A stretch of 49,133 bases of DNA from an uncultured Acetatifactor sp. (lineage in GTDB: Bacteria > Bacillota > Clostridia > Lachnospirales > Lachnospiraceae). Made by a program: the position numbers and the translations under genes. The stretch covers positions 1-49,133 of the forward strand of contig CAJTPH010000030.1 in the NCBI GenBank assembly GCA_910578215.1. The letters are read 5' to 3'. Within the stretch, counting starts at the first letter, position 1; every line of letters starts with the position of its first letter. The notes below the pieces were generated by a model. That model was given only the letters and a program-made list of their open reading frames with translations, made no database searches and had not been told where the DNA came from. Positions 24,616-32,456 of the stretch are shown piece after piece.

Positions 24616-25493
24616 AGGAGCGATTGGACGTCATTTTGGTGAATCAGGGCTATGCCCCTTCCCGGGAGAAGGCAAAAGCCATTATCATGTCGGGGACCGT
24701 ATACGTGGACGGGCAGAAGGAGGATAAGGCGGGCACCTTTTTTGACGAGAGCAAAATAAGGCTGGAGGTCAGGGGAAGCAGCTTAAAATATGTGAGCCGC
24801 GGCGGTCTTAAGCTGGAGAAGGCGGTGGACAGGTGGCAGCTTGACTTCAGGGGTTTTGTATGCATGGATATAGGGGCTTCCACCGGCGGCTTTACGGACT
24901 GCATGCTGCAGAATGGCGCCGCAAGGGTTTATTCCGTGGATGTGGGGCACGGGCAGCTTGCGTGGAAGCTTCGCAACGACGAGCGGGTAGTCTGCATGGA
25001 GCAGACTAATTTCCGCTATGTGACCGGGGAGGATATCCGGGAGGAGCTGGATTTTGCCAGTGTGGACGTGTCCTTTATCTCTCTTACGAAAATATTGATT
25101 CCTGCGAGAAATCTTCTGAAATGCGGCGGGCAGATGGTCTGTCTGATCAAGCCCCAGTTTGAGGCGGGAAAAGGCAAGGTAGGCAAAAACGGCGTGGTCA
25201 GGGAGCCGGAGATCCACAGGGAGGTTATCGCGAAAATTGTGGATTATGCGGCCGGCATCGGCTTTTCCGTGCTGCATTTGGACTATTCTCCCATCAAAGG
25301 GCCGGAGGGAAATATAGAGTACCTGCTGCATCTGGAGAAGGAAAAGGAGCCGGAGCAGGCGGTGAGGGCGCTTTCCGAGAGGGAGGCGGAGGAACTGGCG
25401 GACGGGCTGACAGAAGCGGGCACGGGCTTGTCTTGCACGGAAGAATGGGCGGCACTTATTAAAGAGACGGTGGAGAGGTCTCATATTTCCTGA
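24612..25493 (+). CDS. tlyA: TlyA family rRNA 2'-O-methyltransferase
   Basis: An N-terminal S4 RNA-binding domain (KERLDVILVNQGYAPSREKA, MSGTVYVDGQ) is followed by an FtsJ-like Rossmann methyltransferase: CMDIGASTGGFTDCMLQNGA, YSVDVGHGQL, SVDVSFISL and LIKPQFEAG. TlyA methylates 16S and/or 23S rRNA cytidines and is also annotated as hemolysin A. The start is a TTG overlapping the dxs stop by 4 bp, with GGAGG upstream. At 293 aa it is a little longer than average, with a charged C-terminal tail. Confidence 0.93.
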   Translation: MKERLDVILVNQGYAPSREKAKAIIMSGTVYVDGQKEDKAGTFFDESKIRLEVRGSSLKYVSRGGLKLEKAVDRWQLDFRGFVCMDIGASTGGFTDCMLQNGAARVYSVDVGHGQLAWKLRNDERVVCMEQTNFRYVTGEDIREELDFASVDVSFISLTKILIPARNLLKCGGQMVCLIKPQFEAGKGKVGKNGVVREPEIHREVIAKIVDYAAGIGFSVLHLDYSPIKGPEGNIEYLLHLEKEKEPEQAVRALSEREAEELADGLTEAGTGLSCTEEWAALIKETVERSHIS

Positions 25494-25553
25494 AAACAGC
25501 CTGCCTCATGCCGAAGGATGCAGGGCAGAGCCTGGCAGGAGAAGGGTATAGCG

Positions 25554-26420
25554 ATGAAACATTTTCTGATTTATACAAATAAAATGAAAGACAGGGATTT
25601 GCAGACCGCAAGGCGTATCCGTGATTTCCTGCAGCTGAAGGGGCAGCGGGCCACCGTACGGGTGAACGAAGGGGATTGGAAGGATAGGGTCGCGGCGGAC
25701 ACGGACGAAATTCCGGAGGATATTCCGGGGGACGCGGACTGTATGATCGTTCTGGGCGGAGACGGAACCGTGCTGCAGGCGGCCAGGGAGACCAAGAGGC
25801 TCCACATTCCCATGATCGGCGTGAATCTGGGCAGCCTTGGCTATTTGACGGAGATCGAGCCCGCGAATCTGGAGCAGGCGCTGGAAAGGCTGATCGCCGG
25901 AGACTATGAGCAGGAAAGCCGTATGATGTTAAACGGTAAGGCGCAGCTTGCGGACGGCAGGGTTGAGGAAGGATGGGCGCTGAACGATATCGTCATCTCC
26001 AGAAGCGGCTCCCTGCAGATTATCAAGTTCTGTATTTATGTCAACGGGCAGTTCTTGAACCATTACAACGCGGACGGCATGATCGTCACCACGCCTACCG
26101 GCTCCACAGGCTATAATTTGTCGGCGGGAGGCCCGCTGATCGAGCCAAAGGCGAAGCTGATCATGCTTACTCCCATCTGTCCCCACTCCCTGAACCAGAG
26201 AAGCATCATTCTGTCCTCGGAGGACGTGATAGAAATAGAGATTCCGCTGGGCAGGGGCGGCAGGCTGCAGACCGTGGAGGCAAGCTTTGACGGCTGTCAT
26301 GTGATTCCGTTGAAGACAGGAGAGCGGGTTCGTATTGTGAAGTCGGAGAAGATCACGGAGTTTATTAAGCTGAACCAGGTCAGCTTCCTGGAGGTGCTAC
26401 ATAAAAAAATGCAGGAATAG
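25554..26420 (+). CDS. nadK: NAD kinase
   Basis: The enzyme phosphorylates NAD to NADP, the main source of NADP for biosynthesis. GGDGT (residues 68-72) is the ATP/NAD site, and TPTGSTGYNLSAGGP is the second signature. LNDIVISRS and NADGMIVTTP flank it. At 288 aa it is normal. The ATG at 25554 follows AAGGG with 7-nt spacing. It continues the dxs-tlyA-nadK-argR-recN order seen in many Firmicutes. Confidence 0.95.
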   Translation: MKHFLIYTNKMKDRDLQTARRIRDFLQLKGQRATVRVNEGDWKDRVAADTDEIPEDIPGDADCMIVLGGDGTVLQAARETKRLHIPMIGVNLGSLGYLTEIEPANLEQALERLIAGDYEQESRMMLNGKAQLADGRVEEGWALNDIVISRSGSLQIIKFCIYVNGQFLNHYNADGMIVTTPTGSTGYNLSAGGPLIEPKAKLIMLTPICPHSLNQRSIILSSEDVIEIEIPLGRGGRLQTVEASFDGCHVIPLKTGERVRIVKSEKITEFIKLNQVSFLEVLHKKMQE

Positions 26421-26488
26421 CGCGAAAAAGTGCAGTTTACGCTCCTGAATAGAGTGCCTGTTTCAGCGGGCGGCTGTAAGAGGTGGAT

Positions 26489-26935
26489 ATGAAGAAAACC
26501 AGGCATGCAAAGATTATTGAGATCATACAGAAATATGATGTGCAAACCCAGGAGGAGCTTGCGGGCAGGCTTAAAAACGCAGGCTTTTCCGTGACCCAGG
26601 CAACCGTGTCCAGGGACATCAGGGAGCTGGAGCTGTCCAAGGTGGCAGCGGCGGGAGGCGGCCAGAAATATGCGGTCATGAAGCAGGAGGACGGGCAGCT
26701 TGGCGACAAGTATATCCGTGTGCTTAAGGATGCCTTCTCGGATGCTGCCGTGGCGCAGAATCTTCTGGTGGTAAAGACCGTGTCCGGCATGGCAATGGCG
26801 GTTGCGGCGGCGCTGGACGCCATGAGGTTTTCGGAGATAGTGGGCAGTATTGCAGGAGACGACACGATTTTTATTGCCGCGCGGACCGGTGAGGAAGCGC
26901 GGGGGCTGATGGAAAAGATACGTTCACTGATTTAG
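26489..26935 (+). CDS. argR: Arginine repressor ArgR/AhrC
   Basis: This 148-aa arginine-responsive repressor has an N-terminal winged helix (HAKIIEIIQKYDVQTQEELAGRL, FSVTQATVSRDIRELELSK). Its C-terminal oligomerisation/arginine-binding domain contains SGMAMAVAAALDAM and GSIAGDDTIFIAA with the Asp pair that contacts arginine. The ATG at 26489 is preceded by AAGAGG; a GTG at 26483 is less likely. In Clostridia argR usually sits before recN, as here. Confidence 0.95.
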   Translation: MKKTRHAKIIEIIQKYDVQTQEELAGRLKNAGFSVTQATVSRDIRELELSKVAAAGGGQKYAVMKQEDGQLGDKYIRVLKDAFSDAAVAQNLLVVKTVSGMAMAVAAALDAMRFSEIVGSIAGDDTIFIAARTGEEARGLMEKIRSLI

Positions 26936-26953
26936 GTGGGTAAAGAAATGCAA

Positions 26954-26974
26954 GGCGGTCAAAAGACGAGCGCC
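26954..26974 (+). ncRNA. Small hairpin motif upstream of recN
   Basis: GGCG-GTC-AAAA-GAC-GAG-CGCC repeats the tip of the element at 19844-19864. The outer pair changes from A-T to G-C, and the 3-nt bulge is in the same place. Confidence 0.45.
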
Positions 26975-26983
26975 AGGATTTTC

Positions 26984-27006
26984 AGGGTCTTCAGGGCAGA
27001 CCTTTT
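26984..27006 (+). terminator. Weak terminator/attenuator between argR and recN
   Basis: AGGGTCT (26984-26990) pairs with AGACCTT (26998-27004, one G-U pair), and the second arm runs into a short T-run ending at 27006. It may separate argR from recN or allow partial read-through. Confidence 0.45.
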
Positions 27007-27098
27007 ACACAAAAAAGAATTGCGGGTATGTTTGTAACCGGGCGACAGATCGGAGAAGGGCGATACAGGGATAGAAGCGGAAGCTTCGGGAGAAAAAG

Positions 27099-28796
27099 AT
27101 GCTGCAGAGTTTACATGTGAAAAATTTGGCATTGATAAAAGAGACAGAGGTAGAGTTTGGAGAGGGATTAAATATTCTGACCGGAGAGACGGGCGCCGGG
27201 AAATCTCTTTTGATCGGAAGCGTCACCTTGGCGCTGGGAGGAAAGTTTGAAAAGGAAATGCTGCGAAAGGGAGCCGAGAGCGCCCTTGTGGAGCTGGTGT
27301 TTTCCGACACCGGGGAAAGCATTGCCCAAAAGCTTGCCGACATGGGTCTGGAGAGCGAGGAGGACGGCACGGTGATTATCAGCCGCAGGATGCAGGTGGG
27401 AAAAAGCATCTGCAAAATAAATGGAGAGACTGTCACGGCAAGGCAGGTGAAGGAGCTTGCGGAGCTTTTGATAGATATTCACGGCCAGCATGAACACCAG
27501 TCCCTGCTGCATAAGAAAAAGCATATGGAAATACTGGACGGCTATTGCGGAAAGGAATTTTCGGAGGCGGCGCGGAAGGTGGAGGAAGCCTACAGGGAAT
27601 GCAGGGAGCTCAGACGCAGGCTGGACGAGGAAGCCATGGACGAGGAGCAAATGGCAAAGGAGCGGGCGCTTGCCGAGTTTGAGTGGCAGGAGATCGAGCA
27701 GGCACACCTTGTCTCCGGCGAGGATGCCGCCCTTGAGCAGCGCTACCGCCTGATGGTGAACTCAAAAAAGATTGCGGAAAATCTGGCGGAGAGCTATCAG
27801 CATACGGGCGGCGACTTTGAGAACGGCGCCGCGAACGCCATGAGCAGGGCGCTGCGCCTTCTTCGCGGCGTGACCATGTACGACCAGCGTCTGGAGGAGC
27901 TGGAGGGGCAGCTCTCGGAGATCGACAGTCTTCTTGCGGACTATAACCGTGATCTTGCGGAATATATGTCGGGCGGCGAATTTGACGGGGAGGATTTCGC
28001 TGCGGTGGAAGAACGTCTGAATACGCTGAACCGCCTGAAGGAGAAATACGGAAATACCATTGAGGCAGTGATTTCCTATGGGGAGGAGAGGCAGAGGCTC
28101 CTGGAGAAGCTGGGCGATTATGACGCCTATATGGAGGAGCTGCAGGGAAAGCTAGCGGTTTCGGAGAAGCGCCTTGCCTCGGCTTGCGAAAAGCTTTCTG
28201 CTATCAGACACAAGAATTCCCTTACCCTGGAGAAGAAGATCAAGAAGGCGCTCGTGGGCTTGAATTTTTCCACGGTGGAATTTGCCGTAGAGGTGCGCTC
28301 CGGTCAGACCGTTACGGCAAAGGGCTGCGACGATGTGGAGTTTATGATCTCCACCAATCCCGGCGAGAGCCTTAAGCCCCTGGGACAGGTGGCAAGCGGA
28401 GGAGAGCTTTCGCGAGTCATGCTGGCAATCAAGACGGTATTAGCCGGGCGTGAGACCATAGGCACTCTTATCTTTGACGAGATCGACGCGGGTATCAGCG
28501 GCAGAACCGCCTGGAAGGTCTCCGAACAGCTGGACACGGTGGCCCATTCCACACAGGTGCTCTGTATCACTCATTTACCTCAGATTGCGGCGATGGCAGA
28601 CAGGCATTTTGTAATAGAGAAAAGCAGTACGGAGGACAATACCATAACGGATATCAAGCGCTTATCTGAGGAGGCGGGTCTGGGAGAGCTGGCAAGGCTT
28701 TTGGGAAGCGATACTCTGACGGAGGCAGCGCTGTCAAATGCCAGAGAGATGCGTGCCCAGGCACAGTCCCACAAAAAAGAGGCAGCCGCCTTATGA
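27099..28796 (+). CDS. recN: DNA repair protein RecN
   Basis: This SMC-like ATPase acts early in double-strand break repair. Walker A is LTGETGAGKS near residue 30. A long coiled-coil middle holds two arms rich in Glu/Lys/Leu. The signature ASGGELSRVMLAIK and Walker B LIFDEIDAGISG follow, then LCITHLPQIAAMADRHF. At 565 aa it is typical. GGGAG lies about 7 nt before the ATG. The gene ends in LIKKEAAAL-like residues with no terminator until 29019. Confidence 0.96.
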   Translation: MLQSLHVKNLALIKETEVEFGEGLNILTGETGAGKSLLIGSVTLALGGKFEKEMLRKGAESALVELVFSDTGESIAQKLADMGLESEEDGTVIISRRMQVGKSICKINGETVTARQVKELAELLIDIHGQHEHQSLLHKKKHMEILDGYCGKEFSEAARKVEEAYRECRELRRRLDEEAMDEEQMAKERALAEFEWQEIEQAHLVSGEDAALEQRYRLMVNSKKIAENLAESYQHTGGDFENGAANAMSRALRLLRGVTMYDQRLEELEGQLSEIDSLLADYNRDLAEYMSGGEFDGEDFAAVEERLNTLNRLKEKYGNTIEAVISYGEERQRLLEKLGDYDAYMEELQGKLAVSEKRLASACEKLSAIRHKNSLTLEKKIKKALVGLNFSTVEFAVEVRSGQTVTAKGCDDVEFMISTNPGESLKPLGQVASGGELSRVMLAIKTVLAGRETIGTLIFDEIDAGISGRTAWKVSEQLDTVAHSTQVLCITHLPQIAAMADRHFVIEKSSTEDNTITDIKRLSEEAGLGELARLLGSDTLTEAALSNAREMRAQAQSHKKEAAAL

Positions 28797-28884
28797 TAAA
28801 AATTGCTTAATATGGTAAAAAATACACCTGAGTGCTTTGCCAATGGGTATAAGGATGTGGCAGCTTATGCGAAGGCTTACATCT

Positions 28885-29040
28885 TATAATTTTGAAAGCG
28901 CGGGATTATATATTTGCACATGTGAACCATATAAACCGCGCTTGAAAATTTTCGGAATGAAAAAATAAAAATCTCACATACTATGTAAAGACATAGATTA
29001 TAAAAAGACATAATAAAGAGACTCATTATGAGTCTTTTTT
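28885..29040 (+). ncRNA. Candidate small RNA unit: -10 box, long hairpin, terminator
   Basis: TATAAT (28885-28890) is followed at once by an imperfect hairpin. AAGCGCGG (28896-28903) pairs with CCGCGCTT (28936-28943), TTATAT faces ATATAA, and the palindrome CACATGTG is at the tip. The region ends with AGACTCA-TTA-TGAGTCT and TTTTT (29019-29040), a good terminator. No -35 box is evident and no ORF with a ribosome site lies inside. The terminator alone may simply be that of recN. Confidence 0.4.
29019..29040 (+). terminator. Terminator upstream of spoIVB
   Basis: A 7-bp stem, AGACTCA/TGAGTCT with a TTA loop, is followed by TTTTT. It ends the recN transcript or a small RNA. Confidence 0.8.
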
Positions 29041-29131
29041 GTTTTGAACGGCGCAGGTTTGCCATACGGGAGGCAAACAGCCCTTTAAGGCAGGAAATAT
29101 TTGGCGGCAGAGCGGATGGAGAGTGTGTGGG

Positions 29132-30484
29132 ATGAGAGAGGAAAAGGATAAAAATGAAATCATAAAAAAACAGGCGGGAGAGACGGTTGTGATCCTGCTT
29201 AAAAATTGGAAAAGGCGGATGTGGAGATACAAATTTTACCGTGCCTGCCTGATTGGGGTGCTGGCGCTGAGCTGCGCTTCGCTGACAGGCTTATTGTACT
29301 ATTATGTGGACAGCTGTATTCCTTCCGTTATCAATGTGCGCGCCGACCAGGAGGAATCGTTCTTTCTGGGGATTCCGGCAAAGGCGGAAATTGTCAGTGT
29401 GAGTGACAACGGAAGAAGTAATATTCCTGCGGGGGCAGTGGAAATCGATCTGAACCGCCCGGTCACGCTGAAGGCGGCATTGGAATCCAGCTACCAGATG
29501 CGTGTGAAGCTGTTCGGCTTCCTGTCCTTTAAAAATGTAAAAATTCAGGTGATCGAGGATCAGGAGCTGATCCCGGTGGGGAAGCCTATCGGAATTTATG
29601 TGAAGACAAACGGTGTCCTTGTAGTCGGCACAGGGGAGTTTCAGGGAGCGGACGGAATGAGCTATTCTCCCGGAAAATATATCCTGAAATCGGGGGATTA
29701 TATCTGCAAGGTGAACGATACGGATGTATCCGAGAAGGAGGATTTTATCAGGCGGGTGGAGAACAGTCAGGGAAAGGTGCTGGAGCTGACAGTGGAGCGG
29801 GACGGCAAGCCCATGAAGGTAAAGATCCAGCCTGTGCGGGACAGCAACGGCGTCTATAAGGTGGGGGTGTGGGTCAGAGATAACGCCCAGGGAATCGGCA
29901 CCATGACCTATATTGACAGCCGGGGAAATTTCGGCGCTCTCGGGCATGGAATCACCGATGTGGACACCAGCACGCTGATGCACATGGAGGACGGCACGCT
30001 CTATCAGACGGATATTGTGGATGTCAGGAGAGGTACGGCGGGAGAACCCGGAGAAATGACAGGAATGATTATTTATTCCGACGACAGAATTCTGGGCAAT
30101 ATAACCCACAACAGCACGCAGGGAATTTTTGGCGTCTGTAACAGCAAGGCGCTTGCCATGGGCGTGAACAAACCGCTGCCCATAGGCCTCAAACAGGAGA
30201 TTCAGGAGGGAGCGGCGCAGATATTATGTACGATAGACGATGAACCGGAGTATTATGATGTCAGGATCACGGCGCTGCATCTTGACCATGACAATGTAAA
30301 CAGAGGAATCGAGCTGACGATTACAGACCCGGAGCTTTTGGAGGCGACAGGAGGCATCGTCCAGGGTATGTCTGGCAGCCCTATTATTCAAAACGGAAAG
30401 ATCATAGGGGCGGTTACCCATGTGCTGGTCCAGGACAGCGCCAAGGGGTATGGGATATTTATAGAAAATATGCTGGACCATTGA
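29132..30484 (+). CDS. spoIVB: SpoIVB serine peptidase
   Basis: This forespore-secreted S55 peptidase signals across to the mother cell; in Bacillus it starts pro-sigma-K processing by cutting SpoIVFA. The protein has an N-terminal membrane anchor (ACLIGVLALSCASLTGLLYY) and a PDZ region of roughly residues 110-220 (GDYICKVNDTDVSEKEDF). The peptidase domain has His272 in GALGHGITD and Ser414 in QGMSGSPII. The ATG at 29132 is preceded by GGAGAG at 8 nt. In many Clostridia spo0A follows directly; here it does not. Confidence 0.94.
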   Translation: MREEKDKNEIIKKQAGETVVILLKNWKRRMWRYKFYRACLIGVLALSCASLTGLLYYYVDSCIPSVINVRADQEESFFLGIPAKAEIVSVSDNGRSNIPAGAVEIDLNRPVTLKAALESSYQMRVKLFGFLSFKNVKIQVIEDQELIPVGKPIGIYVKTNGVLVVGTGEFQGADGMSYSPGKYILKSGDYICKVNDTDVSEKEDFIRRVENSQGKVLELTVERDGKPMKVKIQPVRDSNGVYKVGVWVRDNAQGIGTMTYIDSRGNFGALGHGITDVDTSTLMHMEDGTLYQTDIVDVRRGTAGEPGEMTGMIIYSDDRILGNITHNSTQGIFGVCNSKALAMGVNKPLPIGLKQEIQEGAAQILCTIDDEPEYYDVRITALHLDHDNVNRGIELTITDPELLEATGGIVQGMSGSPIIQNGKIIGAVTHVLVQDSAKGYGIFIENMLDH

Positions 30485-30543
30485 GAACGGGCAGCGATGC
30501 GGAAGCTATTCTTTTGTTGTCCAGTTCGTTGTCCGGTTTATGC

Positions 30544-30572
30544 TTGATTTCCTGCAGCACTTATAGTATAAT
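30544..30572 (+). promoter_or_regulatory. Sigma-A promoter downstream of spoIVB
   Basis: TTGATT (30544-30549), a 17-bp spacer and perfect TATAAT (30567-30572) form a good promoter in the gap after spoIVB. Confidence 0.7.
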
Positions 30573-30609
30573 ACTTTCGCAAAAGCTTTTTTTGATAGGA
30601 GGAAGAAAA

Positions 30610-30732
30610 GTGGACGACGACTCAGACAGTGAGGCGGATTCGACTTCAGGCTTAAGGGTTTATAATTTGAAATCAGAAGCATGGTTATATGCGCAAAAAG
30701 CATATAGCTGTGCTTTTTATTGTCTTTTTTAA
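30610..30732 (+). CDS. Possible small protein, 40 aa, overlapping a terminator
   Basis: A GTG at 30610 stands 7 nt after a perfect AGGAGG (30597-30602), about 25 nt beyond the expected transcription start of the promoter at 30544-30572. The ORF begins with an acidic run (DDDSDSEADS) and ends in an aromatic, Cys-containing tail (KAYSCAFYCLF). The terminator hairpin at 30678-30714 lies within its last third, so full-length translation would need the hairpin to be read through. It is either a real micro-protein or a leader peptide controlling the terminator. No family was recognised. Confidence 0.4.
   Translation: MDDDSDSEADSTSGLRVYNLKSEAWLYAQKAYSCAFYCLF
30678..30730 (+). terminator. Terminator inside the small ORF after spoIVB
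   Basis: AGCATGGTTATATGC (30678-30692) pairs over 15 positions (three of them G-U) with GCATATAGCTGTGCT (30700-30714), followed by a T-rich tract. Confidence 0.7.
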
Positions 30733-30850
30733 GGGAGGGAACGTAAGAATATGTGACAGGGAAATGACCGGTATGTAATTGGAACAAGTAATCAAATTAT
30801 GGAAGAAAATAAAAATACTTTGTATGAGATATTTATAAACAAAGCATTAA

Positions 30851-31102
30851 CAGACATAGTATTTATTAGACAAGAATTTATAGACATTACTTCATGACCT
30901 AATAGACATCAAGAACATATAGACACCAAGAACCAATAGATAGTAAGATTCAACAGCTATCAGGAAAGGAATAGATATCATGAACGTATAGGCATCAAGC
31001 TATCAAAAAAGGAATAGACATCGATAATCAGTAGACACCAAGACCTAGTAGACATCAAGAACCAATAACCAAGAAATAATAGACATCAAGAACATATAGA
31101 CA
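30851..31102 (+). repeat. Degenerate 17-bp tandem repeat array
   Basis: The unit is close to TAGACATCAAGAACATA. TAGACA or a one-base variant starts at 30851, 30867, 30881, 30903, 30920, 30937, 30972, 30989, 31015, 31032, 31049, 31080 and 31097. The spacing is 17 bp in most neighbouring pairs, and several larger gaps are near multiples of it. A longer unit (CTATCA, a purine run, GGAATAGA) recurs at about 30957 and 31000. The region is AT-rich, has stops in all frames and ends just before the CNNM gene at 31124. Confidence 0.85.
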
Positions 31103-31123
31103 TATTAGAATAAGAGGTAAAAA

Positions 31124-32377
31124 ATGAAAAACGAAACGGTCTCACTTGTAATTATTGTAATAGGAATTATTATGTCGGCGTATTTTTCAGCCACAGAAAC
31201 GGCATTTTCATCCCTGAACAGGATAAGAATTAAAAATATGGCGGAAAAAGGGAACAAAAGGGCATGCCTTGTACTGAGGCTTTCTGAAAATTACGACAGC
31301 TTGCTGTCAACGATTCTGATTGGAAATAATATTGTAAATATTGCAAGCGCATCCCTGGCAACGGTATTATTTGTGAAATTGCTGGGAGAAGATATAGGCG
31401 CCAGCATATCCACCGCCGTTACCACCATAGTGGTGCTGATTTTCGGGGAGGTTTCGCCCAAAAGCATTGCCAAGGAATCGCCGGAAAAGTTTGCCCTGTT
31501 TTCCGCTCCCTTTTTAAATATGCTAATGATACTGCTTACCCCGTTTAACTTTCTGTTCAGGCAGTGGAAAAAGCTGCTGTCCCTGATTATTAAGCCAAAC
31601 GATGAGAGCGGGATTACGGAGGAGGAGCTGTTGTTTATAGTGGAGGAGGCAAAGCAGGACGGAGGTATAGACGAGCAGGAAAACATGCTTATTCGCAGGG
31701 CGCTTGACTTTACCGAGCAGGAAGCCGCCGACATATTGACGCCGAGAATCGATATCACGGCTGTCCCTGCAGAGGCATCCAGGGAAGAAATCGCCGCCGT
31801 CTTTGCCGATACGGCCTACTCCAGGCTTCCCGTCTTTGAGGATACCATAGACCATATCAAAGGGATAATTTATCAAAAGGATTTTTACAATCATGTGTAT
31901 CATGCAAATAAGGAAATATCGGAGATTATCCGTCCGGCGTTGTTTGTTCCGAAAACTAAAAAAATAGGCGTGCTATTGAAGGAATTACAGCAGAAAAAAA
32001 TACATATCGCGGTTGTTTTGGATGAATATGGCCAGACAGTGGGAATCATCACATTGGAGGATATCCTGGAGGAGCTTGTAGGCGAGATCTGGGACGAATA
32101 TGACGAAGTCAGCTCGGAGATTGAGAAGAAATCCGAAAACGAGTATATGGTTTTGGGAAGCGCCAATATTGACAAGGTATTTGAAGCGCTGCATATCCAG
32201 GCGGCAGACGGGGAAATACAGTCGGGAATCGTAAACGGCTGGATAATGAACGAGTTGGGGAGAATACCTGAAAAGGATGATTCCTTTGAATATAAGGGGT
32301 ATCGGATAACCGTACTGGAGATGGACGAGAAGCGGGTGGGGAAGGTATTATTTGCCGGAAGACAGAATGTAGGATAG
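31124..32377 (+). CDS. CNNM/CorC-type transporter (hemolysin family, 417 aa)
   Basis: This membrane protein has a DUF21/CNNM domain of roughly residues 1-170, with an N-terminal helix (SLVIIVIGIIMSAYFSATETAF), NMAEKGNKRA and GEVSPKSIAKESPE. A cytosolic CBS pair of about 195-320 contains ILTPRIDITAVP, SRLPVFEDTIDHIKGIIYQKD and DEYGQTVGIITLEDILEELVGEIWDEYDE. A C-terminal CorC/HlyC domain ends the protein. Relatives export or regulate Mg2+ or Co2+. AGAGG precedes the ATG. The 5' flank is a 17-bp repeat array rather than a clear promoter. Confidence 0.9.
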   Translation: MKNETVSLVIIVIGIIMSAYFSATETAFSSLNRIRIKNMAEKGNKRACLVLRLSENYDSLLSTILIGNNIVNIASASLATVLFVKLLGEDIGASISTAVTTIVVLIFGEVSPKSIAKESPEKFALFSAPFLNMLMILLTPFNFLFRQWKKLLSLIIKPNDESGITEEELLFIVEEAKQDGGIDEQENMLIRRALDFTEQEAADILTPRIDITAVPAEASREEIAAVFADTAYSRLPVFEDTIDHIKGIIYQKDFYNHVYHANKEISEIIRPALFVPKTKKIGVLLKELQQKKIHIAVVLDEYGQTVGIITLEDILEELVGEIWDEYDEVSSEIEKKSENEYMVLGSANIDKVFEALHIQAADGEIQSGIVNGWIMNELGRIPEKDDSFEYKGYRITVLEMDEKRVGKVLFAGRQNVG

Positions 32378-32393
32378 CTCGGTATTTAAATAA

Positions 32394-32440
32394 GGTCCCT
32401 CTCTCGCCGCTGTGAGAGGGGGACCCTGCAATTTATTTTT
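32394..32440. terminator. Terminator between convergent CNNM gene and typA
   Basis: GGTCCCTCTCTC (32394-32405) pairs with GAGAGGGGGACC (32414-32425) with one G-U pair. T-rich DNA follows on both strands. Confidence 0.8.
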
Positions 32441-32456
32441 ACCGTAAATTTTACTT

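Noticed and set aside
30485..30732. spo0A remnant after spoIVB
   Set aside because: No receiver or DNA-binding motif of Spo0A can be read in any frame of this gap.
30851..31102. CRISPR array
   Set aside because: The 17-bp units are degenerate and directly adjacent, without unique spacers of constant length, and no cas gene is present.
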